64,000 bases of DNA, taken from positions 62,001 to 126,000 of the forward strand of contig NZ_CP125642.1 in the NCBI RefSeq assembly GCF_030053155.1. Direction: 5' to 3'. Numbering within the stretch: position 1 is the stretch's first letter; each line of letters begins with the position of its first letter. The translations under genes were made by a program, and so were the position numbers. This document shows positions 8,971 through 18,523 of the stretch, in pieces. This stretch comes from Rhizobium sp. BT03. GTDB lineage: Bacteria; Pseudomonadota; Alphaproteobacteria; Rhizobiales; Rhizobiaceae. Under the pieces are notes generated by a model. It was not told the origin of the DNA. It was given only the letters and a program-made list of their open reading frames with translations, and made no database searches.

Positions 8971-9885
8971 ATGGCCGAGGCCAGTATCTATGAAATCCAC
9001 GACCCGCGCTTCCGGCAGATGATCGTCACGAGCGCCGCCCTCGACGAACTCTATGCCGGCTGCCGCTGGGCGGAGGGTCCCGTCTGGTTCAACGATGCGA
9101 ACCAGCTGCTCTGGAGCGATATTCCCAATCAGCGCATGCTGCGATGGACGCCGGAGAGCGGCGTCTCCGTCTATCGGCAACCCTCCAATTTCGCCAACGG
9201 CCACACGCGCGACCGGCAGGGACGGCTGATTTCCTGCGAGCATGGCGGGCGCCGCGTCACCCGCACCGAGGTCGACGGCTCGATCACCGTGCTCGCCGAT
9301 CGTTTCGAAGGCGCCAGGCTCAATTCGCCGAACGACGTGGTGGTGAAATCCGACGGCACGATTTGGTTCACCGACCCCACCTACGGCATCATGTCGGATT
9401 ATGAAGGCTATCGCGCCGTGCCGGAGCAGCCGACCCGCAACGTCTACCGGCTCGATCCGGAGACCGGGGGGCTTGCGGCTGTCGTCACGGATTTCATCCA
9501 GCCGAACGGTCTGGCCTTCTCTCCCGACGAGACGATTCTTTACGTGGCGGATTCGGCGGCAAGCCATGATGAAAGCCTGCCACGCCATATAAGGGCTTTC
9601 GACGTGGCCGACGGCCTCAAGCTTGAAAACGGCCGCGTCTTCTGCCTCATCGACAACGGCATTCCGGACGGCATCCGCACCGACGTGAACGGAAACCTCT
9701 GGTCGAGTGCCGGTGATGGCGTGCATTGCTTCGATCCGGCCGGCAAACTGATCGGCAAGATCCGCGTGCCGCAAACCGTCGCCAACCTCACCTTCGGTGG
9801 TCCCAAGCGCAACCGGCTGTTCATTGCGGCGACGCGTTCGATCTATTCGGTCTATGTCGCCGTCGGCGGTGCTCAGATGCCGTGA
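8971..9885 (+). CDS. SMP-30/gluconolactonase-family sugar lactonase
   Basis: A 304-residue six-bladed beta-propeller of the SMP-30 family, which hydrolyses sugar lactones in the cytoplasm using a divalent metal. The family metal and substrate positions are visible: Glu35 (RWAEGPVWF), Asn121 (NSPNDVVV), Asn179 (QPNGLAF) and Asp194 (YVADSA). It lies 14 nt after the second permease, so it is very probably the last gene of the operon. This suggests that the imported compound is, or is oxidised to, an aldonolactone. Confidence 0.9.
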   Translation: MAEASIYEIHDPRFRQMIVTSAALDELYAGCRWAEGPVWFNDANQLLWSDIPNQRMLRWTPESGVSVYRQPSNFANGHTRDRQGRLISCEHGGRRVTRTEVDGSITVLADRFEGARLNSPNDVVVKSDGTIWFTDPTYGIMSDYEGYRAVPEQPTRNVYRLDPETGGLAAVVTDFIQPNGLAFSPDETILYVADSAASHDESLPRHIRAFDVADGLKLENGRVFCLIDNGIPDGIRTDVNGNLWSSAGDGVHCFDPAGKLIGKIRVPQTVANLTFGGPKRNRLFIAATRSIYSVYVAVGGAQMP

Positions 9886-10217
9886 GAGCGTGATTCTACT
9901 CGGCGTCTCGCTATCGTCGGTGGAACGGCGGGCCGCTAAAATGGAGCCGCAGTTGCGGTTGGCGCTTTAGACCGCCAGCATCGGCCAGGCAGAAGCGCCC
10001 GCATGGCGCTTGATCCGGAACGTCCCCGCCGGCAGCGGTCGAGAAAGCCAGCCGCCCTGCCTATGGTTTGGCAGCCCAGGCAAATCGCCGGTCCCCAAGA
10101 TCGCTTGCTCCGTCGCATCTCCTCAGAAAAAAGTTTTGATCTCCGGCCCTGTGAGTTAGATATCACAAGTCCAAAAGCGCGCGTTCGGCTTCGAGCGTCA
10201 ATTCCCGGAGTTGCATC
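9886..10217. other. 332-bp gap, no gene seen
   Basis: I see no convincing gene. An inverted repeat (GGCGCTT near 9960 with AAGCGCC near 9997) could form a hairpin downstream of the lactonase gene. The last 100 bases are less GC-rich and probably hold the promoter of the MFS gene at 10218. Confidence 0.4.
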
Positions 10218-11402
10218 ATGAAAATCGCGCCGCAGCAGCGGATCTATGTCTGCTTCTTTCTCTTCGCCGTGTCGCTGGGGGCGCTGTTGTCGAGGATGCC
10301 GGATTTGCAGGTTGCACTTGACGTCGACAAGTCGGAGCTTGGGTTGACATTGATAGGGGCGGCGATCGGCGCCTTGATTTCGTTGACTTTGTCTTCGCCC
10401 GTGATCGCCCGGCTTGGCGCGCGGACAACGGCATTCATTACTGTTCTCGGCACGTCTGCGCTGCTGTCGCTGGTGCCGTGGATTGGTGCGGCGCCGGTCG
10501 TGTTCTGTGTGCTTTTCGTCGAGGGGATGCTCGCCGGGGCGCTGGAGATCAATCTCAATGTCGAGATTGATCGCATCGAAGCACAGTTGGGACGCGGCGT
10601 GATGAACAGGGCGCATGGTTTTTGGAGCCTCGGCTTCTTCGTCACGGCGCTTGTCTCCTCGGTCGTCCGCCAAGCCGGTATTTCGATGCAACTCCATCTC
10701 GCCGTGACCTTTGCAGCGGTACTTGTGCTCGGCGTCTGGGCGATTTCAGGTATGCGCAATGCGCCCGCGCGGACCCCGTTGAATGAAGGCAAGGCGCCAC
10801 TGGTGGCGCTTCCCACCCGGAGCCTCATGCCGCTCTGCGTGATCGGCATCGCGGCCTTTCTCGTCGAAGGTGCCGGGATCGACTGGTCGGCGATCTATAT
10901 GCGCGACGTGTTTTCAGTCGAGCCCTTCATTGGCGGACTAGGATTGACCCTCTTTACTTTCTGCATGGCACTGGCGCGCCTGTTCGTCGATCCGCTGGTC
11001 GATCGGTTTGGCCCGCGGGCCGTCGCCACGATGTTGCTTGTCCTTTCGGCTATCGGCGTTTGCGCTGTCTGGGGCGCTCCGCATGCCTATGTGGCACTGG
11101 CGGGCTTTGCCGCGATGGGCGCCGGCTGCAGCGCGGTCTATCCTCTCGCCGTCTCGGCGGCGGCCCAGCGCACAGATCGCGCGGCGCATCTCAACGTCGC
11201 CGCCCTTGGCCAGATGACCTTCGTGGTCTTCTTCCTGGCGCCGCCGCTGCTCGGTTTCATTGCCGAACATGCGGGCATCAGGACATCCTATCTCGTCTGC
11301 CTTCCGTTGATCGTCTACGCGTTCTTTTCGGTTAAGGTGCTTGCTCAGCGCCGCGCGGCCTGCGGCGGCAGCGTTGCGAGCGTTCGGAGCGTCAACGGGT
11401 GA
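10218..11402 (+). CDS. MFS transporter, YbjJ/MosC-like
   Basis: A 394-residue major facilitator with about 12 membrane segments. The N-terminal SLGALLSRMPDLQVALDVDKSELGLTL segment resembles the YbjJ/MosC branch of MFS carriers, some of which move sugars or rhizopine-like compounds. Its substrate cannot be stated. CCGGAG lies a few bases before the ATG. It stands alone between two gaps of 332 and 203 bp. Confidence 0.82.
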   Translation: MKIAPQQRIYVCFFLFAVSLGALLSRMPDLQVALDVDKSELGLTLIGAAIGALISLTLSSPVIARLGARTTAFITVLGTSALLSLVPWIGAAPVVFCVLFVEGMLAGALEINLNVEIDRIEAQLGRGVMNRAHGFWSLGFFVTALVSSVVRQAGISMQLHLAVTFAAVLVLGVWAISGMRNAPARTPLNEGKAPLVALPTRSLMPLCVIGIAAFLVEGAGIDWSAIYMRDVFSVEPFIGGLGLTLFTFCMALARLFVDPLVDRFGPRAVATMLLVLSAIGVCAVWGAPHAYVALAGFAAMGAGCSAVYPLAVSAAAQRTDRAAHLNVAALGQMTFVVFFLAPPLLGFIAEHAGIRTSYLVCLPLIVYAFFSVKVLAQRRAACGGSVASVRSVNG

Positions 11403-11605
11403 TCGATCGAGCTGGCTGTTTCGGCGGCTTGATTGGTTCGGCGAACAGCATAGGCGAGCACGCCGTAGCGCGTGCTCGGCGGTCCCATTTGTATGCGTTT
11501 TAGGCCGCCGGCGTCGCAGATCCGACAGTCCGCCGACTGCTCATGCTAGATGATCATCGCGTCGAGCCGGAGCGCGAACACGGTTGCCAACAGAGGTCGA
11601 TCATC

Positions 11606-12811
11606 ATGACTAGCGTGCGTATCCATGATAACGTCCTCCTAGCCGTCATGATCGCCTGCGTCGGCACGTGTTACGGATTCGGCCTCAGCCTTTTTCCTCA
11701 GATCATCCCCGACATGCGGAAAGATCTTGCCTTCGACTATGCCTTCGTCGGCACGGTCACCGGCCTGGTGCAGTTTTCCACAGTGGCATTCGCCGTGCTC
11801 GGTACCTGGCTCGTCCATCGCATCGGCGCCGCACGGACGGTGGTGGCGTCCGTGTCGCTCTGTGGGCTCTGCCTGTCGAGCATCCCCATCAACGACAATC
11901 TCTATGTGGTTGCCGGCCTGCTGATGATCGCCGGCGCGACTGGCGCATCGACTTTCGTGCCGATGATTAATCTTGCCTCGCGGGTGGTAAGAACAGAACA
12001 GCGCGGCTTTGCCATGAGCCTGATCTCCAGCGCCCCGGCCTTTGGCGTCCTCATCAACAGCGCACTCGTGGCGGCATACGCCGGAAGCGGTCACTGGCAG
12101 ATGGTCTGGTTCCTCACAGGCGCGGCCACGATCGCGCTGGCCGTCGTCACCCACATTCTCTTCGGGCGGGCCGGCCTCTTCGACAGCGGGACAAGTGGCG
12201 AAACGCTGGCGCCAACGGCCGGCGGTTCGGCAAGCCTGCGCTCCATCATGCCATGGGTGACGCTGATCTTCGCGCTCGGCTTCATAAACGGCCTGATGCC
12301 ATATCCCTATCTCACCTATCTCTCGCCGTTCCTGCGCGAGGAACTCGGCTACTCCGTCGGCTTTGCCTCATGGCTCTGGGCAACGATCGGGGCGGTGGGG
12401 ATCGGCGCGGGCTTCGCCATTGGCACAATATCGTCGCGTCTCGGATCGCGCTATGCCATGCTTACCTGTTACTCAAGCTTCCTCGCCGCCGGCGCCCTCG
12501 TCGTCCTCGATCCCTCGATGGAACTCTCGATTCTGTCCGGCATCTTCTTTTCGCTGGGCTTTTATCCGATCTATGGCTTGCTGCCGGCCTACGTCTCACA
12601 TCGCGCCACGCCCCGCGTCGCGGTGACTGTCTTAGGCATCTGCACCGTGCTCCAAGGCATCGGCGGCACTGCTGGGAACTTCTTTGGCGGCGTGATCCAG
12701 ACCTCGACTGAGAGTTTCAGCGGCATCTATCTCGCCGTTGCATTTACGGCCGCCGTCGCCGCGGCGATGACGATCTCGCTGCCGAAGGACCGGAGTGTGC
12801 AGCCCGTGTAG
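11606..12811 (+). CDS. MFS transporter, YbfB/YjiJ-like
   Basis: A 401-residue major facilitator with about 12 membrane helices and the GFGLSLFPQIIPDM opening typical of the YbfB/YjiJ (MFS_4) group. The ATG at 11606 was chosen because AGAGG lies 9 nt upstream and the protein then begins just before the first helix; an in-frame ATG at 11543 would add an unusual charged leader. Substrate unknown. It shares orientation with the preceding MFS gene but not obvious homology. Confidence 0.82.
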   Translation: MTSVRIHDNVLLAVMIACVGTCYGFGLSLFPQIIPDMRKDLAFDYAFVGTVTGLVQFSTVAFAVLGTWLVHRIGAARTVVASVSLCGLCLSSIPINDNLYVVAGLLMIAGATGASTFVPMINLASRVVRTEQRGFAMSLISSAPAFGVLINSALVAAYAGSGHWQMVWFLTGAATIALAVVTHILFGRAGLFDSGTSGETLAPTAGGSASLRSIMPWVTLIFALGFINGLMPYPYLTYLSPFLREELGYSVGFASWLWATIGAVGIGAGFAIGTISSRLGSRYAMLTCYSSFLAAGALVVLDPSMELSILSGIFFSLGFYPIYGLLPAYVSHRATPRVAVTVLGICTVLQGIGGTAGNFFGGVIQTSTESFSGIYLAVAFTAAVAAAMTISLPKDRSVQPV

Positions 12812-12943
12812 CGTCTGCGGCGTCAGGCTACGGTTCTTGCCGAAATACTCGCCGGACCTAGATCCGATTGAGCAGAGTGGGAAAGGCGACATCGTGTTTG
12901 GAGAAGAGCCTGAAAACCAGTCCGGGAAGGACAGACAACGATC

Positions 12944-13999
12944 ATGACACGCTCGCGCCGACCCTCATTGCCATTCCTCAACAAGTCCAACGCGACGCTG
13001 CAGTCTCGTCCGATCCGCAAGCGCGATCCCGACCAGCCAAGCCTTCCGTTCGATCCAATGCCGGCGAGGATCGAGCCGTGCCTCGCACTGCTGAAGCCCA
13101 GCGTGCCGATCGGGCCGGATTGGCTCTACGAGGCGAAGTGGGACGGCTACCGGCTAGCGATCCACATCGAGCCGAAGGGCGTTCGTGTCATCACCCGCGG
13201 CGGCCATGACTGGACGCATCGCTTTCCCACCATCGCCGCGGCCGCCAAAGAACTCGGCGTGACCACCGCCATACTGGACGGGGAAGCGGTGGTTTTGGAC
13301 GAGCACGGCCGATCGGATTTCGGCGCGCTGCAACGGTCGCTCGGCGGTCGCGGCGGCAAGCGGGCCTCGAGCGAGTCCATTCTTTACGCCTTCGACCTTT
13401 TATACCTTGACGGGCATGACCTCACCGGCACCGAGCTCGCCGTGCGCCGTCACCTTCTTGGAGACCTGATACCGGAAGGCGGCAACCGGACGATCCGCTT
13501 TTCCGAAGAGATAGACCTGCCGGCCGAGGACCTCCTTGAACACGCCTGCCACCATCATATGGAAGGTATCATCGCCAAGCATCGCGACCGGCCCTATGGC
13601 AGCGGCCGCACCGGCGACTGGCTGAAGATCAAATGCGTCGAGAGCGAGAGCTTCATGATCGTCGGCTACGAACAATCGGCATCCGCCCGCGGCGGCATCG
13701 GCAGCCTGCTGCTCGCCGGCAGGAAGGGTTTCGACTGGGTTTCCGTGGGGTCGGTCGGAACCGGTTTCAGCGCGGGCGATGCCGAGCATCTGAAAAAGAC
13801 GCTCGACCGGCTGAAGACGAGCCGGCCGGTCGTTCCCCTGAGGGGCAAGAACTACGTCTTCGTGCAGCCGACCCTCATCGCCGAGATCGAGTTTCGCGGC
13901 TGGACGGACGACGGCAGTCTGCGCCATGCGTCGTATAAGGGGCTGCGCGAGATTCAGGACAATGCGGCCGTGTTCGATATGGCCGGCATAGGCAGTTAA
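12944..13999 (+). CDS. Stand-alone ATP-dependent DNA ligase, LigD ligase-domain type
   Basis: A 351-residue ATP-dependent DNA ligase made of an adenylation domain and an OB-fold only. The nucleophilic lysine is Lys65 in EAKWDGYR; further nucleotidyltransferase motifs are ILDGEAVVLD, EGIIAKH and WLKIKC. The first 35 or so residues are basic and unlike the LigD core, and may be a DNA-binding extension. It lacks the phosphoesterase and polymerase domains found in the second ligase at 33.6-36.2 kb. Rhizobia often carry several LigD-like genes. No Ku gene is in this window, so a role in end joining is inference. Confidence 0.88.
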   Translation: MTRSRRPSLPFLNKSNATLQSRPIRKRDPDQPSLPFDPMPARIEPCLALLKPSVPIGPDWLYEAKWDGYRLAIHIEPKGVRVITRGGHDWTHRFPTIAAAAKELGVTTAILDGEAVVLDEHGRSDFGALQRSLGGRGGKRASSESILYAFDLLYLDGHDLTGTELAVRRHLLGDLIPEGGNRTIRFSEEIDLPAEDLLEHACHHHMEGIIAKHRDRPYGSGRTGDWLKIKCVESESFMIVGYEQSASARGGIGSLLLAGRKGFDWVSVGSVGTGFSAGDAEHLKKTLDRLKTSRPVVPLRGKNYVFVQPTLIAEIEFRGWTDDGSLRHASYKGLREIQDNAAVFDMAGIGS

Positions 14000-14018
14000 G
14001 GTCCGCGATCGTCAGGTT

Positions 14019-14327
14019 TCAGCCGCCGTCGGAGAGCCTTTCCAGAAGAAGCCCCAGCGTGGGCCGCCATTCGAATATCTCGACGCTCGCGTAAACACCG
14101 GAGCGCACGAAGGGGTCTTCCGCACTGAAGGCCACGAACTCGGCGAGCGTCTCGACGTCCGCGATCACGAGGGCGGTTGAACCTCTGCCCTCCGCCGGCG
14201 GCGCGGAAGGGCCGGAAAGCAGGATGCGGATCGCTGCGCCTTGCAGATAGGCCTTGTGGTTCTCGAGCAATCGCGAGCGTTCTGCGGCCTTGCCGGGGTC
14301 GGATACCGCATAGCGGGCAACAATCAT
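14019..14327 (-). CDS. graE: YciI-family protein of the gamma-resorcylate operon (GraE-like)
   Basis: A 102-residue YciI-like alpha/beta protein. It starts within the last codons of graB (four-base overlap) and is the last gene of the minus-strand gra operon. In the characterised Rhizobium cluster graRDAFCBEK, GraE is described as of unknown function, and the gene occupies the same place after graB. YciI-like proteins also include small lyases and dehalogenases such as muconolactone-type enzymes, so a helper step on a ring-cleavage product is possible. The symbol is assigned by position and operon context. Confidence 0.75.
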   Translation of the reverse strand: MIVARYAVSDPGKAAERSRLLENHKAYLQGAAIRILLSGPSAPPAEGRGSTALVIADVETLAEFVAFSAEDPFVRSGVYASVEIFEWRPTLGLLLERLSDGG

Positions 14328-15172
14328 CGTCTGTCCTCGATCGGCGTCAGCACGAAATCGAAATCGGAGCGCCAGATGGTCGGACGATCTATGCGCTCGA
14401 AAGGCGCGACAAGGCTGTGTTTTACGCCAAACACCGTATCGGATTCCAGATAGGGATCGTCGCCGACGAACGTGTGGGTTACGAGCTTCTGATAACCCGG
14501 AGCCGTGATCAGGTAATGGGTGTGGGCGGGACGATAGGGATGGCGGCCGAGGGAGGCCAGCATCTGGCCGACCGGGCCGTCATCCGGGATCGGATAGGAG
14601 ACCGGTTTGATGCCGACAAAACTATAGGCGCCATCGGCGCCGGTGACGAAAATGCCCCGGTTGTTCCATTTCGGCTGGATATCCGGCTGCTGGACGTCGT
14701 AGAACCCATCGGCATTATCCGACCAGACATCGATCCGGGCTCCCTCGATCGGATTGCCGTTAAGATCGAGCACCCGCCCGATGAACAGACAACTCTCGCC
14801 CTTGCCGTCGAGCGAGATGTTTTCACCCATATGCCGTATGGGCGCCCCTTCGACATGGAATGGTCCGAACACGGTATTTTCCGTGGCGCCCGGCGGACGC
14901 CGGTTGTTGATCGCATCCACAAGCATCGACAAACCAAGCGTATCGCTGAGCAGGATGAACTCCTGTCGCTCGTTATGACAGAGATGGCCGGTTCGGGTCA
15001 GGAAGCCGATGGCCAATGCCCATTCCTCCTGGCTCAGGCTGATATCCCTGGCAAAAGCATGCAGGTGTTTGACGAGTGACGCCATGATTTCGGCCAGGCG
15101 CGGATTGACGTCCCGCCCCATGCGCGCGTTGACGGCTTCCACGGATCTCTCTTCACTGAAATATTCAGGCAC
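14324..15172 (-). CDS. graB: Hydroxyquinol 1,2-dioxygenase
   Basis: An intradiol ring-cleavage dioxygenase of 282 residues that should convert hydroxyquinol (1,2,4-trihydroxybenzene) to maleylacetate. The Fe(III) ligands are in place: Tyr158 (DGFYDVQ), Tyr193 (KPVSYPIP), His217 and His219 (RPAHTHYLI). An N-terminal helical dimerisation domain occupies about 1-100. The start is a GTG at 15172 with AGGAGG eight bases upstream; upstream in-frame codons fall inside graC. The adjacent maleylacetate reductase gene supports hydroxyquinol rather than catechol as substrate. Confidence 0.92.
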   Translation of the reverse strand: MPEYFSEERSVEAVNARMGRDVNPRLAEIMASLVKHLHAFARDISLSQEEWALAIGFLTRTGHLCHNERQEFILLSDTLGLSMLVDAINNRRPPGATENTVFGPFHVEGAPIRHMGENISLDGKGESCLFIGRVLDLNGNPIEGARIDVWSDNADGFYDVQQPDIQPKWNNRGIFVTGADGAYSFVGIKPVSYPIPDDGPVGQMLASLGRHPYRPAHTHYLITAPGYQKLVTHTFVGDDPYLESDTVFGVKHSLVAPFERIDRPTIWRSDFDFVLTPIEDRR

Positions 15173-15192
15173 GTGGCCATCCTCCTGAGGCG

Positions 15193-16251
15193 TTAGCGCG
15201 GCCGCGCGCCCTCCCAGGCGCTCTGCAGCAAAGCCCGGATCGCGTTTCCTTCGATCGGACGTGGGTTCCAATAGGGATTCCGGGCGGCGATTTCCGCCGC
15301 GCGGTCCAGATCGGCCTCCTTCATGCCGAGATCTCGCAGCGCCAGGGGGGCGCCGATCGAAGCGGCAAAATCATAAAGACCGCGGCCGAGCGAGCCGCCG
15401 AAAAGCTCTGAGGCAGGCCTTAGCGCATCCGTTGCGGCTGCGGCGTTATAGTCAGCGGAATGGGGAAGAACGACCGCATGGGTTTCGGCATGCGGCAGAT
15501 CGAAGCTGCCGCCCAGCGTATGGCAAAGCTTGTGGTGCAGGGCCATCCCGACCGTTCCGAGCACCGTGCCGCATAGCCAGGACCCGTAAAGCGCTTCGCT
15601 TCGCGCTTCGATGTCCCGAGGGGCTTGGACGATCTGAGGCAGAGCGTGCTTCAGCGCCCGCAGGCCCTCGATCGCCATCATTGACGAGATTGGATTGCGG
15701 TCCTGTGCGTAGAGACCTTCGACCGCATGCGCCATTGCATTGAGCCCGCTGCTGACGCTGATCTCGATCGGCAGGCTCAATGTCAATTCAGGATCGTAGA
15801 TCACCACTTCGGGCAGGATGCGGGAACCACGAACCGTCGTCTTCTGGCCGTTCTCCGTCTGGCCGAGGATCGGTGTGACCTCCGAGCCCGCATAGGTCGT
15901 CGCCACCACGATTTGCGGCGCGTCGTTGCGATAGGCGATTGCCTTGCCGAGGCCGATCGTCGATCCGCCGCCGATCGCGACGACGCAATCGGCGCCGGCT
16001 TGGTTGTATCTAGCCATCGCACGTTCGGTCACATCGACCGGCGTATGCATCGCCGCCTCGTGGAACAGTCCCGCCGCGAGCGGGCCGAGGGAGGCAGCGA
16101 TGCGTTCTGCCTCCAGCTTCTGGTGTGGGGTCGAAAGGATCAGGGCGCGTTTGCCGCCCTGCTTTGCCACCGCCTCGGCGAGACGGCTCAGTGAGCCGCT
16201 CCCGAAGATGATCTCAGCCGCGCTGGCCGTATATCTGAAAGGTGCGACCAT
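15193..16251 (-). CDS. graC: Maleylacetate reductase
   Basis: A 352-residue member of the iron-containing alcohol dehydrogenase family that reduces maleylacetate to 3-oxoadipate with NAD(P)H. Visible family features are the nucleotide-binding GGGSTIGLGKA, the TTYAGSEVTPI loop and MALHHKLCHTLGG. The ATG at 16251 follows the stop of graF after a single base. The product would enter the 3-oxoadipate pathway, whose genes are not in this window. Confidence 0.92.
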   Translation of the reverse strand: MVAPFRYTASAAEIIFGSGSLSRLAEAVAKQGGKRALILSTPHQKLEAERIAASLGPLAAGLFHEAAMHTPVDVTERAMARYNQAGADCVVAIGGGSTIGLGKAIAYRNDAPQIVVATTYAGSEVTPILGQTENGQKTTVRGSRILPEVVIYDPELTLSLPIEISVSSGLNAMAHAVEGLYAQDRNPISSMMAIEGLRALKHALPQIVQAPRDIEARSEALYGSWLCGTVLGTVGMALHHKLCHTLGGSFDLPHAETHAVVLPHSADYNAAAATDALRPASELFGGSLGRGLYDFAASIGAPLALRDLGMKEADLDRAAEIAARNPYWNPRPIEGNAIRALLQSAWEGARPR

Positions 16252-16252
16252 G

Positions 16253-17233
16253 CTATCGATCGAGCTTGAACAGTGAAACCGCATTGGTGCGACCGATCTT
16301 CAGCCGGTCGGCTTCGGAAATGGTGGCGCTGTCGAACCAGTTTGCAGCATGGTCGATGTTTTCGAATGGCCAGTCTGTCGAAAACAGAATTCTGTCCGCG
16401 CCGATTTCCAGCATAGCATCGATCAGCGATTGCGTGCGGAAATTCCCCGACGTCGTGATGTAGAAATTCTCGTTGAAATAATCGGCGATCGGGCGTTTGG
16501 CCGGATAGTTCTTTTCCACCTTGACCCAGGCATTCCGGTTGTCGATGCGCCACATCATGAAGGGCAGCCCCTCCCCCATGTGACCGACGATGATCCGCAA
16601 AGCCGGATGTTCGTCGAATAGGCCGGATCCCATCAGGCGCAGCGCATGAACTGCGGTCTCCTGCGCGAACGCCCATGTCGGACCCATCAGCCAGGAGTGG
16701 CCGGCATAGATCCGGCTGTCCTGCGGCAGCGGGTTGCGCGGATGCAGATAGAAGGGAACGTTGAGTTTTTCGACTTCGGCCCAGAACGGGCGGTATTGCG
16801 GCAGGTCGTAATAGAGCGGCGTCGTTCCGTCGCCCTCCTGCGAGAAGCCGTTGACCAGTGCGCCGACGAAGTCCAGCGTCGTTACGCAGCGCTGCAGTTC
16901 CTGCGTTGCCGCATCCGGATCCTGCAGGGGCAAAGCGGCAAACCCCAGAAAACGGTTGGGGTTCTTGACGCATTGCTCCGCCAGAAAGTCGTTGGCGCGC
17001 CGGGAAATCTCCAGGGCCTTGGCCTTATCCGGGATCGCCTGCACGGCCGGAGCGTTCAGCGACAGGATCATTTTTTCGATGCCGTGGGCATCCATCAGCC
17101 GCAAACGCTTGTCCTGGATATCGAGAAGCCGAGCGGACAGTTCCGTCCAGTAGTCGCCCGGCACGAATCCGGCCGAATCCTGCAGCGTCTCGGGAATGGC
17201 GAAATGTTCTTCAAGCGCGATCTTGCCTTGCAC
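16253..17233 (-). CDS. graF: Gamma-resorcylate (2,6-dihydroxybenzoate) decarboxylase
   Basis: A 326-residue zinc amidohydrolase-superfamily decarboxylase that splits 2,6-dihydroxybenzoate into resorcinol and CO2; the characterised enzyme is reversible. With the GTG start at 17233 the metal and catalytic residues fall exactly where the Rhizobium enzyme has them: Glu8 and His10 (LEEHF), His164 (YLHPRN), His218 (GHMGEG) and Asp287 (STDWPFEN). This numbering supports the chosen start; the open frame upstream runs antiparallel-independent through graA and is not coding. Neighbours supply all later steps of the pathway. Confidence 0.95.
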   Translation of the reverse strand: MQGKIALEEHFAIPETLQDSAGFVPGDYWTELSARLLDIQDKRLRLMDAHGIEKMILSLNAPAVQAIPDKAKALEISRRANDFLAEQCVKNPNRFLGFAALPLQDPDAATQELQRCVTTLDFVGALVNGFSQEGDGTTPLYYDLPQYRPFWAEVEKLNVPFYLHPRNPLPQDSRIYAGHSWLMGPTWAFAQETAVHALRLMGSGLFDEHPALRIIVGHMGEGLPFMMWRIDNRNAWVKVEKNYPAKRPIADYFNENFYITTSGNFRTQSLIDAMLEIGADRILFSTDWPFENIDHAANWFDSATISEADRLKIGRTNAVSLFKLDR

Positions 17234-17280
17234 GATATGCTCTCTTTCCTGTCTTCGATCGAAACGATGAGGGTGGCGGG

Positions 17281-18513
17281 TCAGAATTGTCCCTTGGGCG
17301 GAAGGCCGAGCAGCTGCTGGCCAACCATGGTGCCGACGGCATCCCAGTTCATGGAAATGTGGCGCCCGACGGCATTTGCGTCGCGCCAGGCGCGCTGAAC
17401 CGGGTTGGACATCTGCAGGCCGAGGCCGCCTGTCGATGCATTGAGTGCCTCCACGGCCCGAAGCGCCAGGCTGACCGCAAAGGATTGGCTGCGGCGGGCG
17501 AGAATCCGATCTTCCTCGGTGATTTCTGCGGCGCCATCCTCGCGGGCCTGGGCCAATTGCTGCGCCCGGGCAATATCGCGCAGAAGGATTTCGCGGGCGG
17601 CGTCGACCGATGCGGAGGCTTCCGCCACGCGAAGCTGGATCGTCGGAAACTCCGCGATCTTGTTGTTGCCACCGGCAACCGCACCCCGTGTCACGCGGGT
17701 CCCGATGTGGCCGATATAGCTGTCGAGTGCGCCCTTCGCCGCACCGACGGCGGCGCTGCCGAGGCAGAAGGGAATGCCCATGAGGAGCGGAATGTTGAAA
17801 AGGCCGATGCCCTTGTAGCCACGCCCGCCCGGCGTTCTGCCGGAGGTCGCATCCGCAAAGCTCAGCATGCGGTATTCCGGAACGAAGACCTCTTCGAGGA
17901 TCAGGCTCTTCGAGCCGGTGCCGGCGAGGCCGACGACATCCCAGGTCTCGGCAATGGTATAATCGCCGGCGGGAACCAGAAGAAACGCCGGCACCGGACG
18001 CTCGCCCTCGCCTTTCGGCGGAATGATCGCCGCACAGAGCGCCCATCCTGCATTTTCGCATCCGCTGGCAAAGGCCCAGTCGCCGGATAGCCGAAAACCA
18101 CCCTCGACGCGTTTAGCCATGCGGACCGGCGCATAGGAACCGCAGAGCAGCGCATCCGGATTGCCGCCCCACACCTCCTGCTGAACCCGTTCGTCGAACA
18201 TGGCGAGCAGCCATTGATGCGCGGAAAGCAGGCCGGCCACCCAGCCGGTGGAGGCACAGGCCGACGACAGTTCGATATTAGCATCGACAAGCTCGGCAAA
18301 CGATCCTTCGGCGCCGCCGAAACGGGCCGGCTTGACGATATCGAAATAGCCGGCCGAGCGCAGCAGATCGATATTGCGCGCCGGCACGCGGCCCAATTTT
18401 TCCGTATCGCGCGCACCGGCACGGATTTCGTCCAGTACCGGGACGATGCGATCGGCAAGACATGCGGTCTCGACCCGCGCCGAGGCGGGAAAAAGGGCGG
18501 CTGTATTGTTCAT
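17281..18513 (-). CDS. graA: Resorcinol hydroxylase, oxygenase component
   Basis: A 410-residue flavin-dependent monooxygenase of the acyl-CoA-dehydrogenase-like group (HsaA/HpaB-type two-component oxygenases). It should hydroxylate resorcinol to hydroxyquinol using reduced flavin supplied by GraD. Visible features are the GDWAFASGCENAGW stretch in the middle beta domain and the C-terminal helical bundle ending in the MNWDAVGTMVGQQLLG region. It lies 10 nt after graD and 47 nt before graF, with the same transcription direction. Confidence 0.9.
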   Translation of the reverse strand: MNNTAALFPASARVETACLADRIVPVLDEIRAGARDTEKLGRVPARNIDLLRSAGYFDIVKPARFGGAEGSFAELVDANIELSSACASTGWVAGLLSAHQWLLAMFDERVQQEVWGGNPDALLCGSYAPVRMAKRVEGGFRLSGDWAFASGCENAGWALCAAIIPPKGEGERPVPAFLLVPAGDYTIAETWDVVGLAGTGSKSLILEEVFVPEYRMLSFADATSGRTPGGRGYKGIGLFNIPLLMGIPFCLGSAAVGAAKGALDSYIGHIGTRVTRGAVAGGNNKIAEFPTIQLRVAEASASVDAAREILLRDIARAQQLAQAREDGAAEITEEDRILARRSQSFAVSLALRAVEALNASTGGLGLQMSNPVQRAWRDANAVGRHISMNWDAVGTMVGQQLLGLPPKGQF

Positions 18514-18523
18514 GGAACGACCT

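Noticed and set aside
17234..18061. Apparent N-terminal extension of the gamma-resorcylate decarboxylase
   Set aside because: The GTG at 17233 puts Glu8, His10, His164 and Asp287 exactly at the known positions; the upstream frame is a shadow of graA.
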